From assembly GCA_035575515.1 (NCBI GenBank), contig DATLXU010000060.1, forward strand, positions 78,835 to 142,834: a stretch of DNA of 64,000 bases, read 5' to 3'. Each line of letters starts with the position of its first letter. The stretch's first letter is position 1. Source of the stretch: DATLXU01 sp035575515. GTDB taxonomy: Bacteria; Acidobacteriota; Blastocatellia; UBA7656. This document shows positions 56,286 to 64,000 of this stretch, piece by piece. The position numbers and the translations under genes are program-made. A model generated the notes under the pieces. The model did not search any database, was not told the origin of the DNA, and worked only from the letters and a program-made list of their open reading frames with translations.

Positions 56286-58427
56286 TCATCCGACCGCAGC
56301 TAATCCGAACTTCGGCTGATTGCGAACTATCTCAACGAGCCGCGCCGTGTCGCGCGAGTTGCGCCGCGCCGAGAGCATATAATCAGCCTCGCGCTTGGCC
56401 GCTTCGAGCAATTGATAATCGCGAATGATATTGCCGACGCGGAACGCAGGCACGCCCGACTGCCGCGTGCCCATCACTTCGCCCGGCCCGCGAATCTCCA
56501 AATCTTTTTCCGCGACTTTGAACCCATCGCTCGTCTCTTCCATTATCGCAAGCCGCTCGCGCGCTTCCGCCGTGCGCTTGTGGCTCGCTAACAGTATGCA
56601 GTAAGCCTGCTCGTCGCCTCGACCTACGCGCCCGCGAAGCTGATGCAGTTGCGAAAGACCGAACCTCTCAGCGTGCTCGATTATCATCACGCTCGCGTTC
56701 GGCACGTCAACGCCGACTTCAATCACCGTCGTTGAAACAAGTATGTGAATCGCGCCGCTGCGGAATTCGTTCATCACCGCGTCTTTCTCTTCCTGCTTCA
56801 TCCGCCCGTGAATCAGCCCGACGCGAAAATTCGGGAACACGGCTGTCTGCAGGTGCTCGGCCATCTGCGACGCGTTCAGCAAATCGAGCTTTTCGGACTC
56901 TTCGACGAGCGGATAGACGATATAGACCTGCTGGCCGCGTCGAATGATTGTGTCGAGGAAGTGATAAATTTTTGTGCGCGCCTCTTCGCCGCGAACTTTC
57001 GTGATGACAGGCTTGCGGCCCGGCGGCATCTCGTCAATCACTGACAAATCCAGATCGCCATAGACGGTCATCGCAAGTGAGCGCGGAATCGGCGTCGCCG
57101 TCATCACAAGCACATCGGGATTGTAGCCGCGATTGATTAACTCGGCACGCTGCAACACTCCGAAGCGGTGCTGCTCGTCAATGACGACGAATCCGAGCTT
57201 GTGAAAATTCACGCCCTCCTGAATCAGCGCGTGCGTGCCGATGACTAAATCTACTTCGCCCGCTTCTATCGCCGAATGAATCTCGCGCTTGCGCGCCGTC
57301 GCGAGCGACCCCGTAAGCAGCTCGACTCGATAAGGAGTCTTTGCAAGTATACGCTTTGCATTGCGCGCGTGTTGTTCTGCGAGGATTTCAGTCGGAACCA
57401 TTATCGCCGCTTGATAACCGTTCTCGATTGCGACTATCGCGGCCTGAAGCGCGACAATGGTTTTGCCCGAACCTACATCGCCTTGAAGCAAACGATTCAT
57501 CGGGCGACTGCTTGCCATGTCTTCGACTATCTCGCGCAGCACACGCTTCTGCGCATTCGTTGGCTTGAACGGCAACGCGGCGCGCACAGCTTCGCGCACG
57601 CGGTCGTTGATCTCGATGATGGTGCCTTTTGGCGAAGCCTCGCGCCCCTGACGGCGAAGTCCCATCGCGAGCGCCAGCCAGAAGAACTCTTCAAAGATTA
57701 ATCTCCGATGCGCGGGCGATTGCGCTTTGTTGTAAGCGTCGAGTGATGCGTCTTCCGCCGGAAAGTGAATCTGGCGCAGCGCGTCTGCGCGCAAGATTAA
57801 ATTCTCGCGCTTCAAAATCTCTTCAGGCAGCGTCTCTTCGATTTCTGAAAAGTCCAATCGCTCGGCGATGTGATGCATGATCGAGCGAAGCTGCTTCGTG
57901 CGAATCTCGCCGAGCTTGCGATAGACGGGAACTCTTCGGCCCGTGTGAATCGGGTCTGAATCGTCATCATCAGAGACGAATTCATAATCGGGATTTTCGA
58001 CTTCAAAGTAACCTCGTCGGCTGCGCTTCCACTGGCCGTAGAGGAACACGCGCTGGCCTTTCGGAAATGATTTTTGTAGATACGCCTGATTCCACCAATA
58101 AGCGCGAATCTGACCCGTCTCGTCCGTGCCCGAAAATTCAAAGATGCGCAGCTTGCCGCCCTTCACGGCGTAAGTGCCCGCGACGCGCACCTCGACTTCA
58201 ATTGTGGCAAACATCCCATGCTCAAGGTCGCGCACACGCTTGAGGTTCGAGCGGTCTTCGTAGCGCATCGGCAGGTAATGAATCAAATCCTCGATGGTCG
58301 CATGAAGCGGGTTGCCGAGTCCTGCGACCCCGGCCACGCCGACGGCGAGCTTCTGCGCGGTCTTCACCTGCAAGCGCGGAATCTCGTGCAGGTGCAATTC
58401 GTAAAGCGGCGTTGACAGCTTGAGCAA
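56286..58427 (-). CDS. recG: ATP-dependent DNA helicase RecG
   Basis: A 713-residue protein with the RecG layout: an N-terminal wedge/OB domain (MRYEDRSNLKRVRDLEHGMFATIEVEVR), then helicase motifs FKPTNAQKRVLREIVEDM, RLLQGDVGSGKTIVALQAA, the DEQH box (FVVIDEQHRFGVLQR), VLVMTATPIPRSLAM, and the C-terminal VGVDVPNASVMIIEHAERFGLSQLHQLRGRVGRG. It reverses stalled replication forks and processes Holliday junctions. Length and motifs are normal. It converges with the AAA+ gene and diverges from leuC. Confidence 0.96.
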   Translation of the reverse strand: MLKLSTPLYELHLHEIPRLQVKTAQKLAVGVAGVAGLGNPLHATIEDLIHYLPMRYEDRSNLKRVRDLEHGMFATIEVEVRVAGTYAVKGGKLRIFEFSGTDETGQIRAYWWNQAYLQKSFPKGQRVFLYGQWKRSRRGYFEVENPDYEFVSDDDDSDPIHTGRRVPVYRKLGEIRTKQLRSIMHHIAERLDFSEIEETLPEEILKRENLILRADALRQIHFPAEDASLDAYNKAQSPAHRRLIFEEFFWLALAMGLRRQGREASPKGTIIEINDRVREAVRAALPFKPTNAQKRVLREIVEDMASSRPMNRLLQGDVGSGKTIVALQAAIVAIENGYQAAIMVPTEILAEQHARNAKRILAKTPYRVELLTGSLATARKREIHSAIEAGEVDLVIGTHALIQEGVNFHKLGFVVIDEQHRFGVLQRAELINRGYNPDVLVMTATPIPRSLAMTVYGDLDLSVIDEMPPGRKPVITKVRGEEARTKIYHFLDTIIRRGQQVYIVYPLVEESEKLDLLNASQMAEHLQTAVFPNFRVGLIHGRMKQEEKDAVMNEFRSGAIHILVSTTVIEVGVDVPNASVMIIEHAERFGLSQLHQLRGRVGRGDEQAYCILLASHKRTAEARERLAIMEETSDGFKVAEKDLEIRGPGEVMGTRQSGVPAFRVGNIIRDYQLLEAAKREADYMLSARRNSRDTARLVEIVRNQPKFGLAAVG

Positions 58428-58614
58428 GATGGACTTTCCTCGCGGCTCGATGGGGGTTTCTTTTGACGCATAGGAATTTTAGGCGAGCAATTTATCGCGG
58501 TCAAGAAAGCGAAGTGACGCCGCTCGGCAATCACAAACAGGCTTGGACATCGCCGCGCCGTGTGAAGTAGTATTCACCAAGCGAATATTAATTCAGATTT
58601 GATACAGAAAAATT

Positions 58615-60015
58615 ATGCCGCAAACTCTATTTGAAAAAATCTGGGACAGCCACGTCGTCCATCAGGAAGCGGACGAGCCTGCGATTATCTATATTGATTG
58701 CCACCTCGTGCATGAAGTGACTTCCCCGCAAGCGTTTGAGGGTTTGCGCCTCGCCGGGCGCAAAGTTCGGCGGCCCGATCTGACTTTCGCGACGATGGAT
58801 CACAACGTGCCGACCTGGAGCCGACGGCTCCCGATCCTTGACCCGACAGCTCAAACGCAGATTGACACTCTTGAACGAAACTGCCGCGAGTTCGGAATTC
58901 CTCTGTACGGACTCGACAGCCCCTATCAGGGAATTGTTCACGTCATCGGCCCTGAGCTTGGACTTACGCAACCCGGTATGACAATCGTTTGCGGCGACAG
59001 CCACACGGCGACCCATGGGGCATTCGGCGCACTCGCCTTCGGCATCGGCACAAGCGAAGTCGAACACGTCCTTGCGACTCAATGCCTGCTGCAATCTAAG
59101 CCGAAAAATTTTCGGATAAAGATCATCGGGCAACTTCCGCGCGGAGTCACAGCCAAAGACGTTATCCTTTACGTCATCAGAACTATCGGGACGGACGGCG
59201 CGACGGGCTACGTCATCGAGTACGATGGGGAAACTATTCGCCGGATGACGATGGAAGAGCGAATGACTGTTTGCAATATGTCAATCGAAGCGGGCGCGCG
59301 CGCAGGAATGATCGCACCCGACGAAACGACTTACGCCTATCTCGAAGGGCGCGAGTTCGCTCCGAAAGGCAAGGCGTTCGACGAAGCGGTCGCGCACTGG
59401 AAAACTCTGCCCACTGATGCGGGCGCGACATTCGACCGCGAGATAGAATTGAACGTTTCTCAATTAGCGCCGCAGGTGAGCTGGGGCACGAGTCCCGGCA
59501 TGGTCGTGGATGTGACGGGCGCGGTTCCCGATCCTGACTCGTTTGCGGATGAGAATGCGAGTAAAGCCGCGCGTCGCGCGCTCGAATACATGGCGCTCGC
59601 GCCGGGCACTGCGATTCAGGAGATAAAGATTGATCGCGTCTTCATCGGTTCCTGCACAAACTCGCGCATCGAAGACCTGCGCGAAGCGGCTCGTGTCGCT
59701 CGCGGCAAGAAAGTTTCACCGCTTGTTCAAGCGATGGTCGTTCCCGGCTCGCAGCAAGTTAAACGTCAGGCCGAACGCGAAGGGTTGGATCAAATCTTCA
59801 AAGACGCTGGCTTTGACTGGCGCGAGAGCGGGTGCAGCATGTGCCTGGGAATGAACCCCGACATCTTGAAGCCGGGCGAGCGATGCGCATCAACGTCGAA
59901 TCGAAACTTTGAAGGCCGTCAGGGGCGCGGCGGTCGCACTCATCTCGTCAGCCCTGCGATGGCCGCCGCAGCCGCAATTGCGGGCCGCTTCATTGACGTT
60001 CGCGATTGGGATTGA
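58615..60015 (+). CDS. leuC: 3-isopropylmalate dehydratase large subunit
   Basis: A 466-residue aconitase-family protein. The [4Fe-4S] ligands are Cys347 in GSCTNSR and Cys407/Cys410 in GCSMCLGMNPD. MDHNVPT, VCGDSHTATHGAFGALAFGIGTSEVEHV and SNRNFEGRQGRGGRTHLVSPAMAAAAA match LeuC. With LeuD it isomerises 2- to 3-isopropylmalate in leucine synthesis. No leuD or other leu gene is in the next 4 kb, which departs from the usual leuCD linkage. The leader before the start lacks a strong ribosome site. Confidence 0.95.
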   Translation: MPQTLFEKIWDSHVVHQEADEPAIIYIDCHLVHEVTSPQAFEGLRLAGRKVRRPDLTFATMDHNVPTWSRRLPILDPTAQTQIDTLERNCREFGIPLYGLDSPYQGIVHVIGPELGLTQPGMTIVCGDSHTATHGAFGALAFGIGTSEVEHVLATQCLLQSKPKNFRIKIIGQLPRGVTAKDVILYVIRTIGTDGATGYVIEYDGETIRRMTMEERMTVCNMSIEAGARAGMIAPDETTYAYLEGREFAPKGKAFDEAVAHWKTLPTDAGATFDREIELNVSQLAPQVSWGTSPGMVVDVTGAVPDPDSFADENASKAARRALEYMALAPGTAIQEIKIDRVFIGSCTNSRIEDLREAARVARGKKVSPLVQAMVVPGSQQVKRQAEREGLDQIFKDAGFDWRESGCSMCLGMNPDILKPGERCASTSNRNFEGRQGRGGRTHLVSPAMAAAAAIAGRFIDVRDWD

Positions 60016-60177
60016 GAAAAAATCCTCTAGATTAAGCGAACGCGTCGGCCTCAATCCCCCTTTCAGCGGGGCTTTTTGAAATCGCGATTGAACGAGAGGA
60101 GTTGCTATTTGATTCGGCATAAAGTGAACCGCAACCTGCCTCGCCGCGCGGAAGCCTGTTGTCATACGGCCCCGAAG

Positions 60178-61143
60178 ATGGATAATAAGCGCATGGATAA
60201 GCTGGGTCGCCGCGAGTTCATCACAACAGCCATGGGTACAGCAGGCCTCTTAGGCGCAGCCTTCCTCGTGAAGAATGATTCCAGCAGCGCGCCGGCCACT
60301 GAGGCCTCCACCCTGATTGTGGATTGCTCGATAAAGAGTCCAGTTGATAAAGTTCCTCTTGGAAGAAGCGGGATCAAAGCGTCGGTTGTCGGGATCGGCA
60401 CCGGCACCATCGGCTGGAATCACCAATCGAACCAAACTCGCCTGGGCCAGCAAGCTTTCAATCGCCTCATAGGCTATGCCCTCGACAGAGGTATAACTTT
60501 CTTTGACCTGGCCGACCAGTACGGATCAAATCCGTATTTCAGCAAAGCCGTAGAAGGTGTGGCGCGCGACCACTACGTCATACAGACTAAAACCAACAGC
60601 CGCGACCCCAACATGGTCCGGCAGGATATTGACCGCTTTCTCAGAGAGTTGAAGACAGATTACATTGATTCGTTGATTATCCATTGTGTGACCGAGTCGG
60701 ATTGGACATCTCGCTATCGCGGAGTTATGGACGCGCTCGAACAAGCAAGGCAGAAAGGCAAGATACGCGCGCACGGAGTCACCTGTCACAGCTTCGCCGC
60801 TCTCCAGGCTGCCGAAGCGAGCGACTGGGTGCAGGTCAATCAGGTGCGATGGAACCCGCTCGGCGCGCATATGGACGCCGAGGTTGACGCGTCGCGTAAG
60901 TTATTCGGTAAGATGCGGAGCAAAGGTCAGGGCATGATCGGCATGAAGGTGGTCGGGCAAGGTGACATCGTCAACGGCAGCAGAGCGATTTCGCCCGAAG
61001 ATTGTTTTCGATTTCAGATCGAATCCGGCGTTGTGGATGCCTTCGTAGTCGGTGTCGAAAAGATTAAGCATATTGATCAGATGATTCGCGGAACTCAAAT
61101 AGCACTTAACGAGTTCGGATACAAAGCCGTACAAAGAGCTTAA
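60178..61143 (+). CDS. Tat-exported aldo/keto reductase
   Basis: A 321-residue protein from ATG 60178. The N-terminus has a twin-arginine signal (GRREFITTAMGTAGLLGAAF), so the enzyme is exported folded. The barrel has catalytic Asp110 and Tyr115 (FFDLADQYGSNPYF), Lys138 (IQTKTN) and His169 (DSLIIHCVTES), the AKR tetrad. It reduces an aldehyde or ketone with NADPH; cofactor supply outside the cytoplasm is puzzling, so it may act before export or bind another cofactor. A weak CCCC..GGGG hairpin with a T-run at 60056-60075 separates it from leuC. Confidence 0.85.
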   Translation: MDNKRMDKLGRREFITTAMGTAGLLGAAFLVKNDSSSAPATEASTLIVDCSIKSPVDKVPLGRSGIKASVVGIGTGTIGWNHQSNQTRLGQQAFNRLIGYALDRGITFFDLADQYGSNPYFSKAVEGVARDHYVIQTKTNSRDPNMVRQDIDRFLRELKTDYIDSLIIHCVTESDWTSRYRGVMDALEQARQKGKIRAHGVTCHSFAALQAAEASDWVQVNQVRWNPLGAHMDAEVDASRKLFGKMRSKGQGMIGMKVVGQGDIVNGSRAISPEDCFRFQIESGVVDAFVVGVEKIKHIDQMIRGTQIALNEFGYKAVQRA

Positions 61144-61164
61144 GTAAGGTGATCGGGGGCGGCA

Positions 61165-61413
61165 AATAATCATACCGCCCCTCTGCCTGTTGCGATCACC
61201 GTGTCTAGGGACATCCAACCTTTTGGATGGGCCTTCCCCTTCGATTTGTTGACCGCCCGTGGTTTCTCCCGTGAGATGAATCGAAGCGTCCCCGCATCGT
61301 ATGCCCACATCTCGGACTAGGAAAAAGAATATGAGGTCCGTGTCTCCATCTTCGCCTTCATCGCCAAAGAAATATGTGAATGGGATGGCTGCCGCTCCGA
61401 ATTGGGTAGTCAT
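61165..61413 (-). pseudogene. Possible degraded protein-coding fragment
   Basis: A frame on the complement starting at ATG 61413 reads like a real protein for about 80 codons (VAAIPFTYFFGDEGEDGDTDLI-type composition: MTTQFGAAAIPFTYFFGDE, then DTDLIFFFLVRDVGIRCGDAS), then runs into the antisense of the aldo/keto reductase end. It lies between that gene and the IS1-like fragment, in a stretch with GGGGCGG..CCGCCCC and GGTGATC..GATCACC hairpins (about 61150-61200). I cannot name a family. It may be the remains of an inserted gene or just a chance frame. Confidence 0.25.
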
Positions 61414-61499
61414 GAAGAAGTAATGCTTTGAGGTTGAAGAAAAGTGAGCAACCCATTGTAATGGAGATTGTCGAAATCCAAAACAAGGAGTCGCTCACT

Positions 61500-61679
61500 A
61501 TGAACAACCTCAGTTGTCCACAATGTGGATTATCTCATATCAAGCTAAATGGTCATACTCACTATGGCAAACAAAATTATCAGTGCAAAAACTGTGGTCG
61601 CCAATTCGTCGCTGATTCTCAACGCATTGATGGATCGGATCGCTCCAAGATCAAGAGATTACGCACATCCCGTCAGTGA
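61500..61679 (+). mobile_element. IS1-family transposase N-terminal fragment (InsA-like zinc finger)
   Basis: This 59-codon frame (ATG 61500, AAGGAG upstream) encodes CPQCGLSHIKLNGHTHYGKQ followed by CKNCGRQFV, the zinc-finger pattern of IS1-family InsA/transposase N-termini, in which CPxC, GKQ and CxxCxRQFV are diagnostic. Intact IS1-type transposases continue for 200 or more residues from the KIKRL helix; here the frame ends just after KRL. The 3' end carries a TCCCGTC-AGT-GACGGGA hairpin (61668-61684) next to the convergent gene. It is a truncated remnant with no visible terminal inverted repeats. Confidence 0.7.
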
Positions 61680-61686
61680 CGGGACT

Positions 61687-62517
61687 TCAAGCGCCCGCTG
61701 TTTTGCGCTCCGTTTCCGAAGCGGCTGCGTCCGCTTCGCCTTTCCACACCTTCACAGGCGTGAGCATCGAAACGTGCTTGCGATAGTTCTCGTACTTCTC
61801 GCCGTGCGCGCGGATAAGGTCGCGCTCTTCGAACTGAATCGCCAGAAGCATGTACGCCGTCGTCATCACCGCGAAAAACAGATGGCCGAGCGACATTCGC
61901 GGAGTGCTCCAGAACGCGATGATGAATCCGAGATAGATCGGATGGCGAACGCCTTTGTAAAACAACGGCGCTCTGAATTGCGGCGCGGGACACTCCGTGC
62001 CTTTCAGGTAACAATAAGCCTGCTTCAATCCGAACAGGTCGAAGTGATCAATCAAAAACGTAGAGGTTAAAACAATCAGCCAGCCGACCCAGAACAACGC
62101 CTGCAAGACGAGACGGCCCGTTTGATTCTGCACATCCCACAGGACACGCTCCGGCGATGTTCCAATCGGTCGCCATTGCCATAGCAGCAATCCAAGCACA
62201 AGGCTTGCGATCAGCACGTAGGTGCTGCGCTCAAGCATAGGCGCAACAACCTGCGTCCATCGCTTCTTGAACCACGCTCTCGCCATCACGCTGTGCTGAA
62301 CCGCAAACAGGCCGAGCAGCAGCGTGTCAATGATTATTCTCTGCGCGAGCGGCTCGCCTGCGCCTGCGTGAGAGTTGTCAATCGAAGTCGGCGTCAACAG
62401 GTTCTTATACGGCCCGTAAAGATTGCCTCCGCCTACGAAACCAATCGCGTAGAGGAACGTGCCGAAAAATATCAGGTAACACACGACTCCATACACAAAG
62501 CCCAGCCTTCGTTTCAT
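61687..62517 (-). CDS. mddA: NnrU/isoprenylcysteine-type membrane methyltransferase, MddA-like
   Basis: A 276-residue protein with five to six membrane helices and the block GLFAVQHSVMARAWFKKRWTQVVAPMLERSTYVL, then FYKGVRHPIYLGFIIAFWSTPRMSLGHLFFAVMTTAYMLLAIQFEERDLIRAHGEKYENYRKHVSM. The RHPIYLG and EERDL motifs belong to the isoprenylcysteine carboxyl methyltransferase fold; the N-terminal pattern is shared with MddA, which methylates methanethiol to dimethylsulfide, and with NnrU. The specific substrate is an inference. A near-consensus promoter lies 160 bp upstream. Confidence 0.75.
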   Translation of the reverse strand: MKRRLGFVYGVVCYLIFFGTFLYAIGFVGGGNLYGPYKNLLTPTSIDNSHAGAGEPLAQRIIIDTLLLGLFAVQHSVMARAWFKKRWTQVVAPMLERSTYVLIASLVLGLLLWQWRPIGTSPERVLWDVQNQTGRLVLQALFWVGWLIVLTSTFLIDHFDLFGLKQAYCYLKGTECPAPQFRAPLFYKGVRHPIYLGFIIAFWSTPRMSLGHLFFAVMTTAYMLLAIQFEERDLIRAHGEKYENYRKHVSMLTPVKVWKGEADAAASETERKTAGA

Positions 62518-62676
62518 GATCGGAATCTCCTTCCTTCTGATTCTGAATCAAACCACCGTTAACAATCGGCAGAAATATAGAACTTGCGGCACTTCTTTTC
62601 TTCATTACTACAGCGATGATTGCCTGAAGCAGTGAAGCGTAGAAATTAAACCCGTCGACCACCTTGATGGGCGGCA

Positions 62677-62704
62677 TTATATCCCTGTCGCGATTAATGT
62701 CAAC
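62677..62704 (-). promoter_or_regulatory. Strong sigma-70 promoter upstream of the MddA-like gene
   Basis: On the complement: TTGACA (62704-62699), a 16-base spacer, TATAAT (62682-62677). Both hexamers match the consensus exactly. The start point should fall near 62670, leaving a leader of about 150 bases before the ATG at 62517, which has GGAGA upstream. The leader has no ORF I trust and no known riboswitch pattern. Confidence 0.7.
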
Positions 62705-62787
62705 CGCTCGGATGGTGTAATCAGCAAAGCGAAGCAGGCTGCGCGGATGTTTAAGGCTTGCAGTAAGTCGTAGCTATGCGCACGGTC

Positions 62788-63675
62788 TTATTCGCCGTAC
62801 TTGAAAGCGCGCAGGTCGGCGAGCACCTGCTCAGGCTTCCATTCGTTGCCGCGATAGAGCTTTACAAGCTTTCCATCGGGCGCAATGACTGCCGTTCGCA
62901 GCGAATGAATTATCTGATCTTCTTCCTGCCAGTACTGTAAGCCGAAATAGCTCGCGATCTTTTTCACCTGCTCGGCGCTGCCGGTGGCGAACTCCCAGTG
63001 AGCAAACGCCGCAGGCTTCTCGGCGTAAAGCGCGCCATATTCGCGCATCATTTGCGGCGTGTCGTAGTCAGGGTCAACTGTTATTGAAAGAAGGTGAGTT
63101 TTCTGATAAAGCTCCGGGTCGTCTGCGAGCGACTTTTCAATCGCAGCGAAGTTCATTGACATCAGCGGGCAATAATCGGGCACGGGGCATCGCGTGTAGA
63201 TGAACGTCAAGACGAGCGCGCGGCCTCTGTACTGGTGAATGCTTATGGGCTTGCCGTCCTGATTGACGAGCGCGAAGTCCGCGACTTCATCGCCCGGCTG
63301 CGGTTCGATATTTGATTCAACTTTTGCAGAATCATCGGCGCTCGCGCTGGTCAGTATTACGTTTTCGAGCCACGAGCGGTCGCCTTCGATGACAAGCTCG
63401 GCCTGAATCTCGTCGCCCGGTCGAGCGTCCCTTAAAACCGATTCGTCCTTGACGTTGAAGCCCATAGTCATCGCCGACATTAAATCCTTTATCTCTTCGT
63501 GAGCGATGATGAGCTGTTTGCCTTTATCGTCAACTGAGACGACGCGGCCTTTAAGCTCGTAGCGTTTTTGATTCGCGCGATTTTCGCCGCGAGCGCGGCA
63601 GGCAGCAATTGCAAATGCGGCGACTAAGCAGGCGAGTATCAGTATTGTTTTGACGGCGTTTGGGGTTTGCGGCAT
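62788..63675 (-). CDS. CusF-SCO fusion: copper-binding module plus SCO1/SenC thioredoxin-fold lipoprotein
   Basis: A 295-residue lipoprotein (lipobox IAAC at about 23-26). Residues 38-110 form a CusF-like domain with the copper ligands pattern MSAMTMGF: Met69 and Met71 match the CusF MxM pair, and Met66 replaces the CusF Trp. Residues 125-292 form an SCO1/SenC domain with FTFIYTRCPVPDYCPLMS and the conserved His257. The Cys pair is C163-x5-C169, not the canonical CxxxC. Such proteins deliver copper to cytochrome oxidase. The fusion suggests capture and delivery in one chain. No cox genes are adjacent. Confidence 0.88.
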   Translation of the reverse strand: MPQTPNAVKTILILACLVAAFAIAACRARGENRANQKRYELKGRVVSVDDKGKQLIIAHEEIKDLMSAMTMGFNVKDESVLRDARPGDEIQAELVIEGDRSWLENVILTSASADDSAKVESNIEPQPGDEVADFALVNQDGKPISIHQYRGRALVLTFIYTRCPVPDYCPLMSMNFAAIEKSLADDPELYQKTHLLSITVDPDYDTPQMMREYGALYAEKPAAFAHWEFATGSAEQVKKIASYFGLQYWQEEDQIIHSLRTAVIAPDGKLVKLYRGNEWKPEQVLADLRAFKYGE

Positions 63676-64000
63676 AGCTTGTCATGCTAACAAGCCGCTG
63701 AAGAGTTTTCCAACCGGACTCGAAATGTGAGCGGATGATATGAGAGTGCGGCGCAGCGGCGAGGCTCTCGATTAGGCGCGGCTGTCAATCCGATGCGCAA
63801 TCGCGGACACCCGATTCAAGCCGTCATAGCCTGTTCCTTGTTGATTGTTTGACTAAATGAGTTCAACATTTTCTTACAATCCTTAGCTCGACTTTATCCA
63901 TTTGAACGGGCGCGTTTGAATACTGGTTGACAATAAAAGACTTACGAGCGATTAACAAGTTAATTTGCACCATGAGTTTTTGAACCTTACCTGCCTGCTT
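63676..64000. other. 325 bp terminal intergenic region
   Basis: No gene is supported. AT-richer sequence from about 63830 (TTGATTGTTTGACTAAATGAG.., TTCTTACAATCC) could hold a promoter for a gene beyond the window, but the -35/-10 spacing is not good. The next gene, if any, starts outside. Confidence 0.4.

Overview
The window looks like chromosomal DNA of a Gram-negative soil bacterium, most likely an Acidobacteriota and perhaps class Blastocatellia. That placement is inference from gene content: a TonB-dependent receptor with a carboxypeptidase-regulatory N-terminus, an OmpA-type lipoprotein, DUF1080, secreted TPR proteins, an HD-GYP/GGDEF hybrid, and GC-rich coding. There is no rRNA operon, prophage, integron or CRISPR array. 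The only mobile-element trace is a truncated IS1-type zinc-finger fragment near 61.5 kb.

Layout. 0-5.5 kb: two-component pair, tandem secreted paralogs, Ste24-like M48 protease with a secreted partner. 5.7-10.7 kb: SDR epimerase, PAP2 phosphatase, and an AddA/RecB-like helicase without a nuclease domain. 10.7-16.2 kb: secreted TPR and coiled-coil proteins, an NtrC-family regulator, murJ. 16.3-20.7 kb: DUF2227-like membrane protein, an NrdD homologue that seems to lack its radical residues, purN, a second TPR protein. 20.8-27.7 kb: AraC regulator, glycine-zipper protein, uvrC with a small partner, OmpA lipoprotein, PfkB kinase. 27.8-30.2 kb: initiator tRNA, FtsB-like protein overlapping a phosphohexomutase, then tRNA-Lys and tRNA-Glu behind a near-consensus promoter. 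30.3-37.5 kb: DUF1080 protein, a 53-codon membrane ORF, HD-GYP/GAF/GGDEF protein, ClpA/ClpC-type ATPase, YkgJ-type protein. 37.8-39.5 kb: a compact nucleotidyltransferase-BON-metallophosphoesterase operon behind a textbook sigma-54 promoter. 39.5-48.5 kb: TonB receptor with a Cys-rich protein, UDP-xylose synthase, PEBP lipoprotein, MgtC, BON protein, GT4 and a glycogen-debranching-type glycosidase. 48.8-56.2 kb: amidase, serine beta-lactamase-family hydrolase, ubiE/menG, carboxymuconolactone decarboxylase-like protein, SDR, single-ring Clp-D2 ATPase. 56.3-63.7 kb: recG, leuC, Tat-exported aldo/keto reductase, degraded insertions, MddA/NnrU-like membrane methyltransferase, CusF-SCO fusion.

Two themes stand out. 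First, many spacers carry short degenerate tandem words (GTCCGAA-, CAGTGGT-, AATAGGC-, GCAGTAA-, CGCAGAGA-, GATTTGA-like), often as inverted pairs 25-100 bp apart. Several have grown into coding sequence and supply a signal peptide, an internal loop or a C-terminus. Second, some genes belong to known families but lack defining parts: the NrdD homologue without its Cys and Gly radical sites, the AddA-like helicase without nuclease, and a lone Clp D2 ring with a ClpP-docking-like IGF loop. All functional statements come from reading the sequence and from family knowledge; no database search was run.
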